DNA of 64,000 bases from Ctenosaura bakeri (taxonomy: Eukaryota; Chordata; Lepidosauria; Squamata; Iguanidae): NCBI GenBank assembly GCA_948474755.1, contig CAOLHI010004239.1:1-64000 (forward strand), written 5' to 3'. Each line of letters opens with the position of its first letter. Positions within the stretch are counted from its first letter, which is position 1. The notes beneath the pieces were generated by a model that made no database searches, was not told where the DNA came from, and saw only the letters and a list, made by a program, of their open reading frames with translations. Shown here piece by piece: positions 24,701 to 36,700 of the stretch. The position numbers were made by a program, and so were the translations under genes.

Positions 24701-27700
24701 GTAGGAAGATAAGAAAGAACTAGGACATTTTAGAAGCAGCTGAAATAATGGGAGTGTCTGGCCAAATTGGAAGAGTTAGAGGGTGTGCACCATTTGTAAT
24801 GCAGTTAAGAAGGGGTACATTGGGGTCTCTCACTGGGGTACTTTGGGAAGAACTGTAAAGGCAGAACATGGAAGTGATTCTAGGAAAGTAGGTGTTTTTG
24901 CTTGATGGGCAGCAGAAGAACAAAACCTTTTGTTCCGGACTATGGTTAGACAAATTGTTGGATGGATTTTTTTAAAAATTATATCCTTATCAGCAGTTGC
25001 TTTCAGGGCAACTTACAAATAATTAAATAGTACAGTAAAAATCAGAAAATAATGCAGCTACAGACCACAACGTGGTGAAACAAAAAAAGATTGAAATTAC
25101 AGAATGAAACTGGACTCAGCTGGCATTCAGAAATGTCTAGGAAAATATTTATGTATCCAAAAAATAAAAGGAAATTTTAAGTCCATACCAAGGCAATACA
25201 AGAAAGTATGGTTAAAACTTCACACAAGAAGTAGTAACTAACTCTTGTTTCCTGTTAATGTCTATGATTATCATGTTCAGAAGAAGCCAAGAATTTAATC
25301 TACTTTCAAAATGTGGTTTAAAATGTAGTTTTGTTAGCTGTGGATCCATTTTTAGATTTTTCACTGCCTGTTCAGATATCATTGCACCGTAGATTGTTTT
25401 ATTCTTAAATGCTTGTTAGCAATATAGTTCTGACACAAAGAAGTGCTGACTTTGGGGGATTAGGATTAAGAAGAAGTCTTTTCTGATGACAGAAATGGCC
25501 TTCTGCTAACCAGTTTTCTCTTCTGTTAGAAGAATGCTATTCTGCCAACTCACCTCAGCAATCTGTTTGCAGAGCAGTCTGCCAGCAGCACTGCTCTGCT
25601 GGCAGAAAAACCATAAACAAGGTGAAGGGTGACATAAAGGAGGAATGAAATTATGTCAGATATTACTCTCTAATCCAATGACACATGCACATTGTTGGCA
25701 TATAGTTAGGCTAGGGCAAGGCTGATCCTGTACATTGTCAAACACTAGACTGAGAGGAGTTTGGATTCAGTACAGCTTCAGCTGATCTAGTGTCAGCTCA
25801 GCTGTCCTTTGGCTGTGATCACCAGCTAGAATTGTGCTCTGAGGTTCTCATTCTTTTTAACAGTTCAGTGAGGTTTGTTTCTGAGCTATTCTTATTTAAC
25901 CTGTAAGTTGTTGTTGGGCCACTTGAATCCATCAGCCCCATAGGAAGGAACAGAACAGAGGAGGAGGAGGCTGGTGAGGACAGCATTTCCAGGCATATAC
26001 TCCAAGACTGCTGCCATTGTTGTTTGGTTTATAAACTAATTTTGAGCATATTGCTTTGTATTTGTTGCATTGTATTAATGTGAGATGCTTTCATGGCTTT
26101 TATTAAAAGTTTGATACTGAGTTTAAACACGTCAGGGATGGAGTATGTGTGGCCCTCCAGATGTAGTTGGACTTCAGCTCCCATCATCCTTCACCACTGC
26201 CTGTGGCTGATGGAAGTTCCAGTTCAACACAATCTAGAGAACCATGAGTTATCTGTCCCTGATTTAGATAAATAAATATTGTATCATGCTATTGTCATCA
26301 CAGATTCTTACACAGTAGCCAATGTTACATCTAGCTTGATATTTTCAGCAGGGATCTTAGCTGTGTTTATTAAAAAATAGTGCTAATTATAAAATTTAAC
26401 CAAAATTATAGCCACTTGTTTATTTATAAGAAATTGTCTTTTTTTCTTGAGATTACAGGAATGTTGGATGTCTTTTGTATGCCAACAGAACAAGTATAAG
26501 ACCAATCTGTCTAGATTTCCTCCACCTTACTAATTTCTCAGCATGTTTTATTCATGTGGAAGTATAATTTTTCCAAACATTTTCATCTCTTATTAGAAAT
26601 ATACTTTTTTTGATGAACCAAAGTATGAAAAACATTATCGACATATGGAAGCAGTTGAGGCGGAAGAATATGGCCAAACCCAAAAATTTTACGACTATGG
26701 GGGAAAAAATGTGATTGAGAAGCCTAAGAGTCCTCTTGTAAAAAGTAAGCCTAGTGACAGCAAGAAATTAGAATCGTCTCTTAAGTGGAAAACAACACCT
26801 GGATCCCGAGAGTATGTAATTCTTTTGTTTTGTTTTGTTTTACAGATAATGTTAGTTAATATTAACAGTTTTAGAAGCAGTGATTGCTTTGGTACTTGAA
26901 AAAAAACTGAATCCAGATTGCTAGTCCCAATTAAAGAATGCTCACTGAATCAGTGAGTTTGTTCATTTATCATTTAGCAATTGATCAAGTTCATCTACTA
27001 CTCTACTTGGAATTAACAGTTGAATTTAGGCTCTTCATTTTAAAGGTACAATTTAAGGAAGGGTGAGCAAAGTGTAGCCCTGAGCCTTATGTAAATTCCC
27101 AAGGTTGTTTTTGTAGCCCTTGATCTCTTTATGTTTTTCACAATGCCTCTTCTTCTTCCTCTAGGTTGAGTTTCTAAGAACATTAATTCAGTTGAGTAGG
27201 TTTTATGGCACCCAAGTGGTTTAAGATCAAATATTATCAAGTTTTTTAAACCAGAAGTGAACTTAGAGCTACTTTGGCATTGTTATTTTTTGTCTATTTG
27301 CATTGTTGGCAGTCTATATGCCTCCTAGGTGATCCCAAGGACATAAAATTAAGTTTTTGGACCTGGTGCAGTTCCTACACTTCTTTAAGGAGTATTTATG
27401 TTCAGAATATCATTTGTTAATTTACTATCTTGCCTTCCCTGAAGGGAGCCTAAGACACTATATGCACTTATTATTATCTACACTAACTCTACATAGAAAA
27501 TGATGTTGATGTTGATGATGATGAAATATTTATATCCTGCCTTTCTTCCAGTGAGTGTACATGGCTCTCCTCCTCTGCATGGTATCCTCACAATCATCCA
27601 ATGAGATAGGTCAAGTTTCAAATGAGTTATTGGCCCAAGATCACACTGTGAAAGCCACAGCTCAGTGGACATTTAAACCTGTTTCTCTCCAACTGCAGCT

Positions 27701-30700
27701 CAGCATTCTAATAACTCCATACAACAAGTTTTGTGTCAGTGACTACTTATTCATACAATCTAGGGGGATCTGCACAGACAACACAAAACACTGTTTTACC
27801 TGTACAGCAATATTGCTGCGTTGAGCACTGGTAATTTATTATCTAACAACCTGGTTCCTCAGTTCCGATCCCAAATGATTGAGCTTCACTCATATAAAGA
27901 ACAGAATTGACCCAGAAAGCACAAAGCAATAAAAAGAAGATGTCAAACAGGAGTAGCTTACAAATTAATTTTGATACCAGCATTTAAGAAAGCCTCTCTT
28001 TTTCAGAACTATTATTAAAGAGGATGCTAGTTCTGTTTCATCTTGAAACACATCATAAGACAAATTGCAATAGATATCCTTGATGAAGTGAATGAAGCAT
28101 CTATTCAGGCTATGCTGGGATTCTATACTAGTATCAGTAAATTTATCTTTGACATCATTGTACATCTACTATATAAAAGTCAATGTTTGTCTCTTTGTGG
28201 GTTTGTCTGTTTGTCTGCGTCAGGCAGGTGAAGACCTCTTATGATTGACTGAGTGAGGCGAGAAGACCTCGTATGATTGGCTGGCTGTGAAAATTCTATC
28301 GAATCGTGAGGTTGGCAGCTTTGGGAGGGGCCTTTAGAATTCTCAGCCGACAGCTCTTGGATCTCAGGCCAGTTGCTATGGAGATGAGCCTACCTTATTG
28401 ATAAGGTAGAATGCTAGAAAGGATGCCAGAAAACATTTGGGAGGAATATGTGAGAAAAGTTAAAGTGACATACAGAACACAGCCCATTTCCACACTACAC
28501 TGTCATAGTGCTGTTATTCCACTTTCAACATTCTATGGAACCCTGGAATTTCTAGTTGGGGGGGACATTTAAGAATTCTCAGCCAGAGAGGTCTTTGGCC
28601 TCAGTAAATTAGAAACCCCAGAATTCCACAGGGTCTTGAAAGTGGAATAATAGCACTATAACAGTGTAGTGCAGAAATGACCATAGTTACAAGGTCTTCT
28701 CGCCTCATGCAGTAGATTGTATGGGTTCCATATGTGAGGAATCTTAAAAGTTGAAATTCAAAACAAAAAAATGCTTCCAGAAAAATGCAAAGCCATTACA
28801 CAAATTCAGCAGAAAGAAAAAAAAAAGTACATCAACGTCACCAGACAACACAGATTGGATTGAGGACTATGGGGAAAAGTTACAGATACTGGAATAGGCT
28901 GGTTGTTATGGAGACAATGCCTAGCAGCAAGGAGGAGGACAGTGTATTCCTGCGGGAACCCAACCTCTGTATGTTAACAACTACAAATACAGTTTGGAAA
29001 GGGGAATATGGGATAAATGTACAGGTACAGAAATAGGCCAGTTGTTATGGACACAAGGTCTGTCAACAAGGTGGAGGACAGTGTACTCCCTCAGGGATCC
29101 AAACTGTGTATGAAAGTAACTCTGAATACAGATTTCATTGAGAAATATGGAGCAGAGTTACAGGAAACGGAGAAGATAGTTTGGAAAATAAAAACCCCAG
29201 GCAACACTGGGTAAATGCACTAGTCTAATATACAAAACAGTTACAGTGGATCATATGAGCAATGGAGTAAGGGTTTTAGGAATTACTGTTCAGAATATGT
29301 AGATTCCCAAAGGTTCCCTATCCTTGCTCTAAGAACTTTTGGAAGCTGGTCGGGAGAAACCAAGGATTTGATACAGTAAGCCTTTCTTACTAATTTTGAG
29401 GCCAAGAATATACCATCCAGAGGATTTATTATAAAAACCTTGTGTCTGTTAGGGAGGTATATGCTATATATACATATGGCACTTCAGTATCTCCTGACTG
29501 AATTTCTGTTTAAGGTTGTTAAACATTTTTGTGTGCTATCCAAGTTCATGATATTTGCAACTGACAGTCATTTGCAGCAATGGACATCAGTCAATCCCAA
29601 ACCAACTCATGGAAAGAATAAAATACTGTCAGATTGCATCTTGTGACTGGGGGATAATAACAGCAGCAACTGTCCATATAAGGTGTGATTTGCCTTCTGA
29701 TCCTGAAATATATATTTGACTATTACTCTCTTCACTTTCTGAGAACCAGCATAGTGTAGTGGTTTGAGTATTGGACTATGACTCTGGAGACCAGAGTTGA
29801 AATCCTCATTCAGCAAGTTATAGTCTGTCAGCTTCAGAGGAAGGTTTTAAAGGCAAAAAAAAAAAAAGCCAAGAAAACTCTGTGATAGTGTTGCCTTAGG
29901 GTCACCATAAATCAGGAACAACATGAAGGCAAAGAACAACATCATCCTCATTTTCCTATGAAGATACAATAAGGAGTATATGTCTGTTAATAGAGTAATT
30001 GAAATGCTTGATGGTTTTAAAAATCAAATGTACCTTTAGGTGATTTGCATTCTTAGAAACTGCTTGCATTGTTTTGAATAGAAAAGATATAGTCAAAAAT
30101 CTGATCTGTTTTTAGTGTTAAAATGTCAAGGGTGCAATTCAAGGGAAGATTAAGTTCGTTTAAATCCTCTGAAATGATTATGCTTAGCATACTGCCGGTT
30201 GGACTATGGCCAGTGTTTTAAAATTCCAGAGCTAACATCCTTACATGCTCATTTGTGGTGGCATCTGTAGTAGTTTTTATATCTTTAAAGTAAGGCTGGA
30301 TTTCAGTATGGGGCTTAAGTCTGTGGGAAGTAGAACTGAGCAGTTTCTTAATGTTTGTATTCAGCAAGAGGCTGCCATGATCTTACTAAGTCGAAGAGCC
30401 AGCAAAGTGGCTGTTGCACGTTGGACAATCCTCATGAGCATTGGGACACCAGCCTGTGAATGCTGATATGTATCAGTAGAGCCTAGTGCACATTGGCACG
30501 CTGGCTAGGGAGCGCCAGAGCACACTGGTAGAGCCCAGTGCACACTGGGACATTTTTGTTGGTGCCCTGATGTGCATCTTTGCATTCCACTAGGAGGGTT
30601 CCATAGTGCTTCTGCTATGTAGCTAAGTATATGTAAAGCCAGGCAACATAGATCAAGATACGGAATTGCAGCCAAGATTTTTTTTGGCCTTTCAGTTTAA

Positions 30701-33700
30701 TATGGCATCAATCAATTTAAAAACATCTCAGTGATAAGATTAATTTTGATATATAAATGTATGCACACATTTATGATGTCAGTCAACAAAAGTGAATGTC
30801 AAACAACAAAAATCTTTTCAGAGATAAAGGAGCACGGAAAGAAAGCAGAGATGAAAAGGAAAGCAAACCTGCCCCTCCTGAAGGCAAGAAAAGATCCAGT
30901 ACGACACCCGCTGGCTCAGTTAAAGGGTATGTAATTATTTGTTCCTCCCCAAAATTACAAAAGTACTGGCTTTCAACACAAACAGTATTTAAACTGTAAA
31001 TGCCTTCCAAATGGTAGAGATGTCTCATATGAAGAAAGTTAATTTAATCAAATAATCTAAAGCAGCCTCCCACAACAGGATGTTTTGTGTGTAATTTTAT
31101 TGCAGCTCTCATCTCTACCTGCTAGTATGATCCTTGGCCATGTTGACTGGAGGATGGGAGTTGTAGCGCAACACATTTGAAGGGCATGATGAGGCTGGAG
31201 TGGCTTGTTTGAAGACTGTTATTCTCAACGAAGAATTTTACTCAGTAGATTTTGAAATGGAAAATTCTCCAGTTATTCCCATTCCTGTGCATGACCGAAG
31301 AGGGAACTCCCAAGCTGAAAATATAAACCTGTTGGTTCTGGCAGGATTGTCTCATACTTGCATCTGCTACCATTTTTCCAATCATGGTCTGAGAGAAGAT
31401 GATTGCTTGGCTTCTTGTACTAGTAACTTGGCTTTTAATAGATATTTCCTTAGCTCATTTCTTAAGCAAGGTACATGGACAGATCTTGCGTTTGGAAGGC
31501 TTTACTCTTGAAATTTAAAAATCCCTTGTAGGAGAGTTCCTTTTATTTTTGGTTATTTCTTTCCCCACTTCTTTAATTTTGCAGGAATAAGTTGATATTA
31601 GACTTTGAAAAGCATTCAAATGCATTCATTCTAACAGTTTTCACACTCAGTCACATACTTTCTCTGATTATGCTAACTTCATCAATGTATGGGTCTCAAT
31701 AAATTACTTTAATTTTTTTTTTCAAAAGCTTCCCCATGTGGGAAGTTAGTGTGTTATGTAAACTTCATATAATTTGGTTACTTATAGAATCTAGCTAGCT
31801 TGAATATAAAATGGCTGTGAACTAATATGTATTCACAGACATGTGTGCAAGATTTTCAGTGCTGGTTTTATTAAAACTGCTAGTGTTAGCCTAGTGACTA
31901 GGCAAAGATAGATATGATATGGAAGAAATTTGGAACATCTTCCCATGGTTTTTGTTTTTACTTTAGTATTGCTACTCCTGGCTTTGGATTTACTTGGAGG
32001 AGCATATTGAGAAAGGTATTTATCCTTTCCCTGTAGACTGTTTTCTCATTGAAAATTGTTCTCCACCCAACACTATTTTTCCACAAATGGGGAAAAGATC
32101 CCTTTATCTTTTGCCATTCTAAAGGAAAATCCACTTAGATGGGGAAATCTGCTTTATCTGTGGGGAAAAACAGTGAACTTCCTCCTGACTCCCTAGACTC
32201 AATGAGTATGTAAACTACCAGTATGTAAACTACCATAAAAATCAAAACATAGAAACCTTGGAGACTCTCCTGTCTCTGTTCCTTAAAGTTGTGAGCTGAA
32301 ATAATTCAGTCTTTCTCAGACTCAGCTTAACATGTGGAAGATGAAAATAATAATTCTGACCTACTGTATAGAAGAAATTTATGCAAACCTATACCAAATA
32401 AAACTTGTTAGTTTTAAGATAATTTTTTTTTTTGGTTTTATGGCTATTAACTACAGCAGCTACCAACCCCAGAAGATGACAGAACAGTGCCTCCAGTAAT
32501 AAAGCTTGGTGTTTTATGTCACTTTAGTGTTTAGGATGAAGTTTTCCAACAGCTATGCTAGCTTAAGGCCATAAGACACAGTATGTATAGAAACACATCA
32601 GAAGCTGTGCAGATGGATTTCAGTGTGACTTATATAAGATTTCTGCATAACCATGTTGAAGTGGATTGCACAGCAGCACTACCTGATTGATTGTGTTTTC
32701 TCTTTGCATTTATAAAGCTATTAAGATGTGCAAACCCAACGTACCTCAACCTCAAGTGGGAACTGATGCTACACATTGCAGTTATACTGCCTGGTGTTCT
32801 GAATATATTGTTGTTTTTCTGCCTAGCGCCTGTGCCAACGGGGTTCTGGTTCAATTGGAAATGTCTACCCCATAATTAAATACACATAGGTAGGCTGCCT
32901 CTTGCCAAATGTTTTTGCTGTATGCATGGATGCTGCAAGGGTCCACTGAGTCTTGCAGGATTCAGGGCAATCCGCCTTTTGTGTCAGGGTTTCTTTCTTT
33001 CCTAGAATCCGGTTTTGAAACAGTTACAACATCAATTTCAAATATTGAATGCCATGTGGAACAGCAGTATTTTGGCTGCCTGTCAGAAGCTTTAAAGAGA
33101 TGGGGCTGGCCTATCTTCCCTTGGGTGGGGAGTTCTACAGTTGAGTTGCTGGTACTAAGAAAACCTTGTTACATGTACCCGCCAACCTAACTGTATGAGC
33201 CGTTGGACATGCAGCAGGCTTCCTTTGAGGATCTCAAATTTCTGGCAGGCTCATATGGGAGGAGGTGGTCTTTCAGATATCTTAGTCCAAAGTAATTTAA
33301 GGCTTTGTGGTCAATACCAGCACCTTGAATTGAGCTCAAAACAAATTGGAAGCCACTGTAGTTCTTGCAGGACCAGTGTTACATAGTGTCTAAAATGCAC
33401 ACCTAACACCAGTCTGGCTTCTATATTTTGTATTAGCTGCAGCTTCTAGACAGTTTTCAAGGGCAGCCTTACATAGAGTGTTACAGCAGTCTGATCAAGA
33501 GGTAATGAAGGCATGAACCATTGTTCCCAGATCAGCCTTCCTCAAGAAAGGGTGCAGCTGGTGCACCAGTGGAAGCTGGGCAAAGGTGCACCTGGCCACT
33601 ACAGCAACCTGGCTTTCCAGAAGCAGAGCTAGATCCAAAAGCACCCTCATGCTATGAAGCTGATCTTTCAGAGGCAGATCAACCCCATCTGGAACAGGGT

Positions 33701-36700
33701 GTGATTATAGCTGCAGGTTGGTTTTCCTGCTGCATTTCTGTCTTGTCTGGGTTAATGGAGAGATAAAGCTGGTTATCATGAGCACACTGAAGACATCCAG
33801 CCCCAAAGCTCTAGGTGACCTCTTGCAGCAGTTATTGCATTAGGCACATTTTTATTTATGTATTTTACTTACTTGCATTGGTAATTTTTAGATGTAAGTA
33901 ATTTTTTATTCATTTTTATTTAGGAAATCTTCCATAAAGCTTGAAGATGAAATTGAAAGTTCTTCAGAGAGCGAAGAAGACGAAGAACAACCTGAGCGCC
34001 ATCAGGAAATTAATACAGATTTGCCTTCAGAATACTGGCAAATTCAAAAATTAGTGAAATATATAAAGGTAAGTAGCTTTTGACTTTTCTTTGGAAGACT
34101 GCAGATCAGTCTTTTCCCTAAAATTATAGAACTTAATTCCTGGAGTCTTTTGCTTCTGAATTAATTTGCATTTTTAAATCTATTTGAAAGTTAAACTTAC
34201 AGTTGCAGTTGGTGCTTTCTATGTCAATGGAGCAGTAAAACTGATCCAGGCTTTAGTCCAGACTTTGAAAGAGCTGTCCAAAGTGCTGAAACATTTTGAG
34301 GGATATTTTTCAGCACCTAGAATACATCTTTTAAAGTTTGGCCAAAAAACATGTCTGGCATCCTCTTCAGTGGTTATGAGCTTGTTAGTTGGACTTATAA
34401 CTTCTGAGGATTCACATTTGTGGTTGTCAGGGACCAAATGTGAAACCAAAACTCTACCTTTTCACCCTGGCAGTACTCAGACTGAAGGATTTCAAGGCAC
34501 TACAGATAAGGGGACTTGGAAATGATATCTGTAGTGCTGTCCAGGTTGTGGGTGTATTGAAGACAAGCAGCTTGTAGAGACCCTTTGAGGTCCTGTTGAA
34601 GCTGTTTCTCTCAGTCCTCCAGTTGCAGATTTGAATCCTGCTCTCCCAGGGTCCTCGTGCAATGCTCAAATCACTACACCATGCTGGTTCCTCTGTTTAA
34701 CTTTATAGGGTTTTAGATCAATGACCTTGATTATTTTAGCAGTCACATTTTCAGTGCATTATTTCACTTCATATACTCAGTCTCTTAATGCACTGAAATA
34801 TGGTGCATTGAAACTGGAATTTGCAATGGGGTGTTGGAATGTTTACCATTCCTCTTCAGGTTTCTAGCTAGTCAGCCTATTCTGCCTTTTTCTTGGATAC
34901 TCCTCTTATCCTTTGAATATTTGTTTTCTACCCTGACAGCATTTTATACCTACTAATGCGCTCAGTCTTCATACAGCTTTTTTTAGTTCCCATCATATTT
35001 CACATGACGTCTTCGCTTCTAAAGATTTCTTTCTTTTTGTATTTCTGCAGCCTTGGGTTTTCTCCAGTCCTGTGGATAACCTCATTTACATATGTGAATG
35101 GCACCATTTTGGCTTTTCAAAAATTCATGTTCAGAAAATGAGTTCTTTATTTGTATAATAATATAACTGCTGGGTGGGTTGTAAATCCTTTTCTGCTTCA
35201 CTCTCACAAGCAAGGACAAATAAGTAGCATACTTTTCTCCCCACTTTGGGAGAAAATGGAATATTTCTTGGCAGAATTTTGCTGTATTTGAGGTCTACAG
35301 AGGTCTACAAAGAAATGTTTCTTGATCTGATTTACTTGAGAAGTGAATGCTTGGCCTGCCCACAGTGGAGGAAGAACAGGTGCCACACTTACAAGAGGCT
35401 GCCTCCCAAGCATTTGCTATGCTGCAAACTGACCTCATATTTACCTAGTGCTGTGAGTTTGTCTGCTGTAATAATGGTGTAATGGCTTCTGGAGATCTTG
35501 CAAGAGGCCTTCATGGAAGGATTGAGGCAGCTCCAGGTGGGCCTGCCTCATATGTTCATGCCCAGTTTTGCATTGGCTAGCAATCAGTAGGGTTGTGTTG
35601 GGCTTTAGGGGGATGGTGTTAGGGCAGATCTTCTTCAGGCATTTCAGGAACTAAATCAAATAGCCAAACAGACCCACAAAAGTCATGCTGCTGAATTATT
35701 CTTTCTAGTGGGGAGTCCCAGCTGTTGTGTACCAATTTTTTTGACTGGGAAATGAATAATTGGGAATTTCTTTCCATCCCTGTTTCTCAGCAATTGCAAA
35801 TTTTCTGGGGACCACCCTAATGCATTTTCCATCCTATTGGTCCCCCATCAGCCACATTGCCTCTGGAAGTGATTGGAAGATTGTTTCAGGACCTCAGAAG
35901 GTATGAATCCCCCTATGGAGGCTTTGGGGGCTGCAACTGTCCATTTTTTAGACTGATTTTTTTTTCCAGTGACAGTGGCTTTGGGGAATCTAGGAAACCT
36001 CTGTTGGGCTTGATGAGTTGCACAATTCCATCTCCTGTTTTACAGGATGAGTGAAAAATAGGTCTTCATGAAGTTTGAAATAAGATCTTAACCAGGCTGA
36101 GAGGAGTTTGGATCTCTGATCTGAAGCCTTGAAGATGCAAACAAGTGAGGCTTGGATTGTTTGATGCACTAATTAGTGTTTAGGAAGCAGGAATATTTTC
36201 CTTTGAAGCTTAACATTGAGCTGTGGCCATTTGCCCAGTGAGTTACGCATTGTCTGTGCTAAGAAAACAGGCGAGTAAAAGTATTGTATGCTGTGGAATA
36301 TGATTCTCACTAAGAATCAGATAACTGTTTGCTGGAAAGTTAGTTGGCAAATTATACCATGTTGGCAGAAGAAAATCAAACAGCATTTTGAGGTTATATA
36401 AAGTTTTATGCAGAACTGAAACATAGAAGAAAAAACTTATGAGGCCCAGTCACAATTTATCCCTCTGAAAGAATTTTGGATGCCTTGTCTCCCCCCATGT
36501 TGATTTTATTCTGTTTTTAGAAAAACAAAACGCAAAACCCTCCACCTACCAAAAAGGGAGGAATTTTGATTAAAACAGTTTCTTGTTCAAAAGATTAGTT
36601 CAAAATTAGTCTGACTAGACTTGGGTTTATTTATAATATATGTCAGCTTATATCTTGCACAGTTTATCCAGTAATGATGTCCTTTTTTTTTTTTAATGAA

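Larger units (their letters stand above)
14438..26596 (+). other. ODAD2: Intron 6 (12.2 kb)
   Basis: Repeat-filled: (GAT)n at 16067-16092, a possible LTR piece (16490-16980, - strand), a terminal-inverted-repeat element (17468-17780), a 48-bp tandem duplication (21479-21574), a SINE tail (22845-22885) and a decayed palindromic repeat (26138-26275). The many short frames, such as 14978-15388 and 22868-23200, show no conserved domain. No second gene was found on either strand. Confidence 0.65.
28165..29223 (+). mobile_element. Non-autonomous Helitron, 1,059 bp
   Basis: Begins TCTACTATATAAAAGTCAAT directly after an A, ends CTAG directly before a T, and has a GC-rich hairpin (CCCAG-GCAACA-CTGGG, about 29196-29210) about 10 bases before the end. 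5'-TC, CTRR-3', a subterminal hairpin and insertion between A and T are the Helitron signature. It has no helicase or Rep domain, so it needed a helper. A MITE sits inside (28482-28682), and a 139-bp tandem repeat occupies the 3' half. Confidence 0.85.
26812..30821 (+). other. ODAD2: Intron 7 (4.0 kb)
   Basis: Holds a LINE/SINE-like repeat (27520-27710), a Helitron (28165-29223) with a MITE in it, and a full SINE (29743-29945). At 30480-30560 a 22-base direct repeat, GAGCC(T/C)AGTGCACA, occurs twice. No extra exon was found. Confidence 0.65.

Noticed and set aside
28830..29190. CRISPR array
   Set aside because: Only two to three units of 139 bases without short repeat/spacer alternation, in a vertebrate genome.
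28785..29214. Two similar protein frames (YRYxNRxVVM pattern) as a repeat protein
   Set aside because: The DNA repeats every 139 bases, which is not a multiple of three; the frames differ and the similarity follows from the DNA repeat inside a Helitron.
34184..34525. 113-codon open frame just after exon 9
   Set aside because: Starts within intron 9 after a perfect donor; no similarity to ODAD2 or other domains, and contains no splice-consistent continuation.
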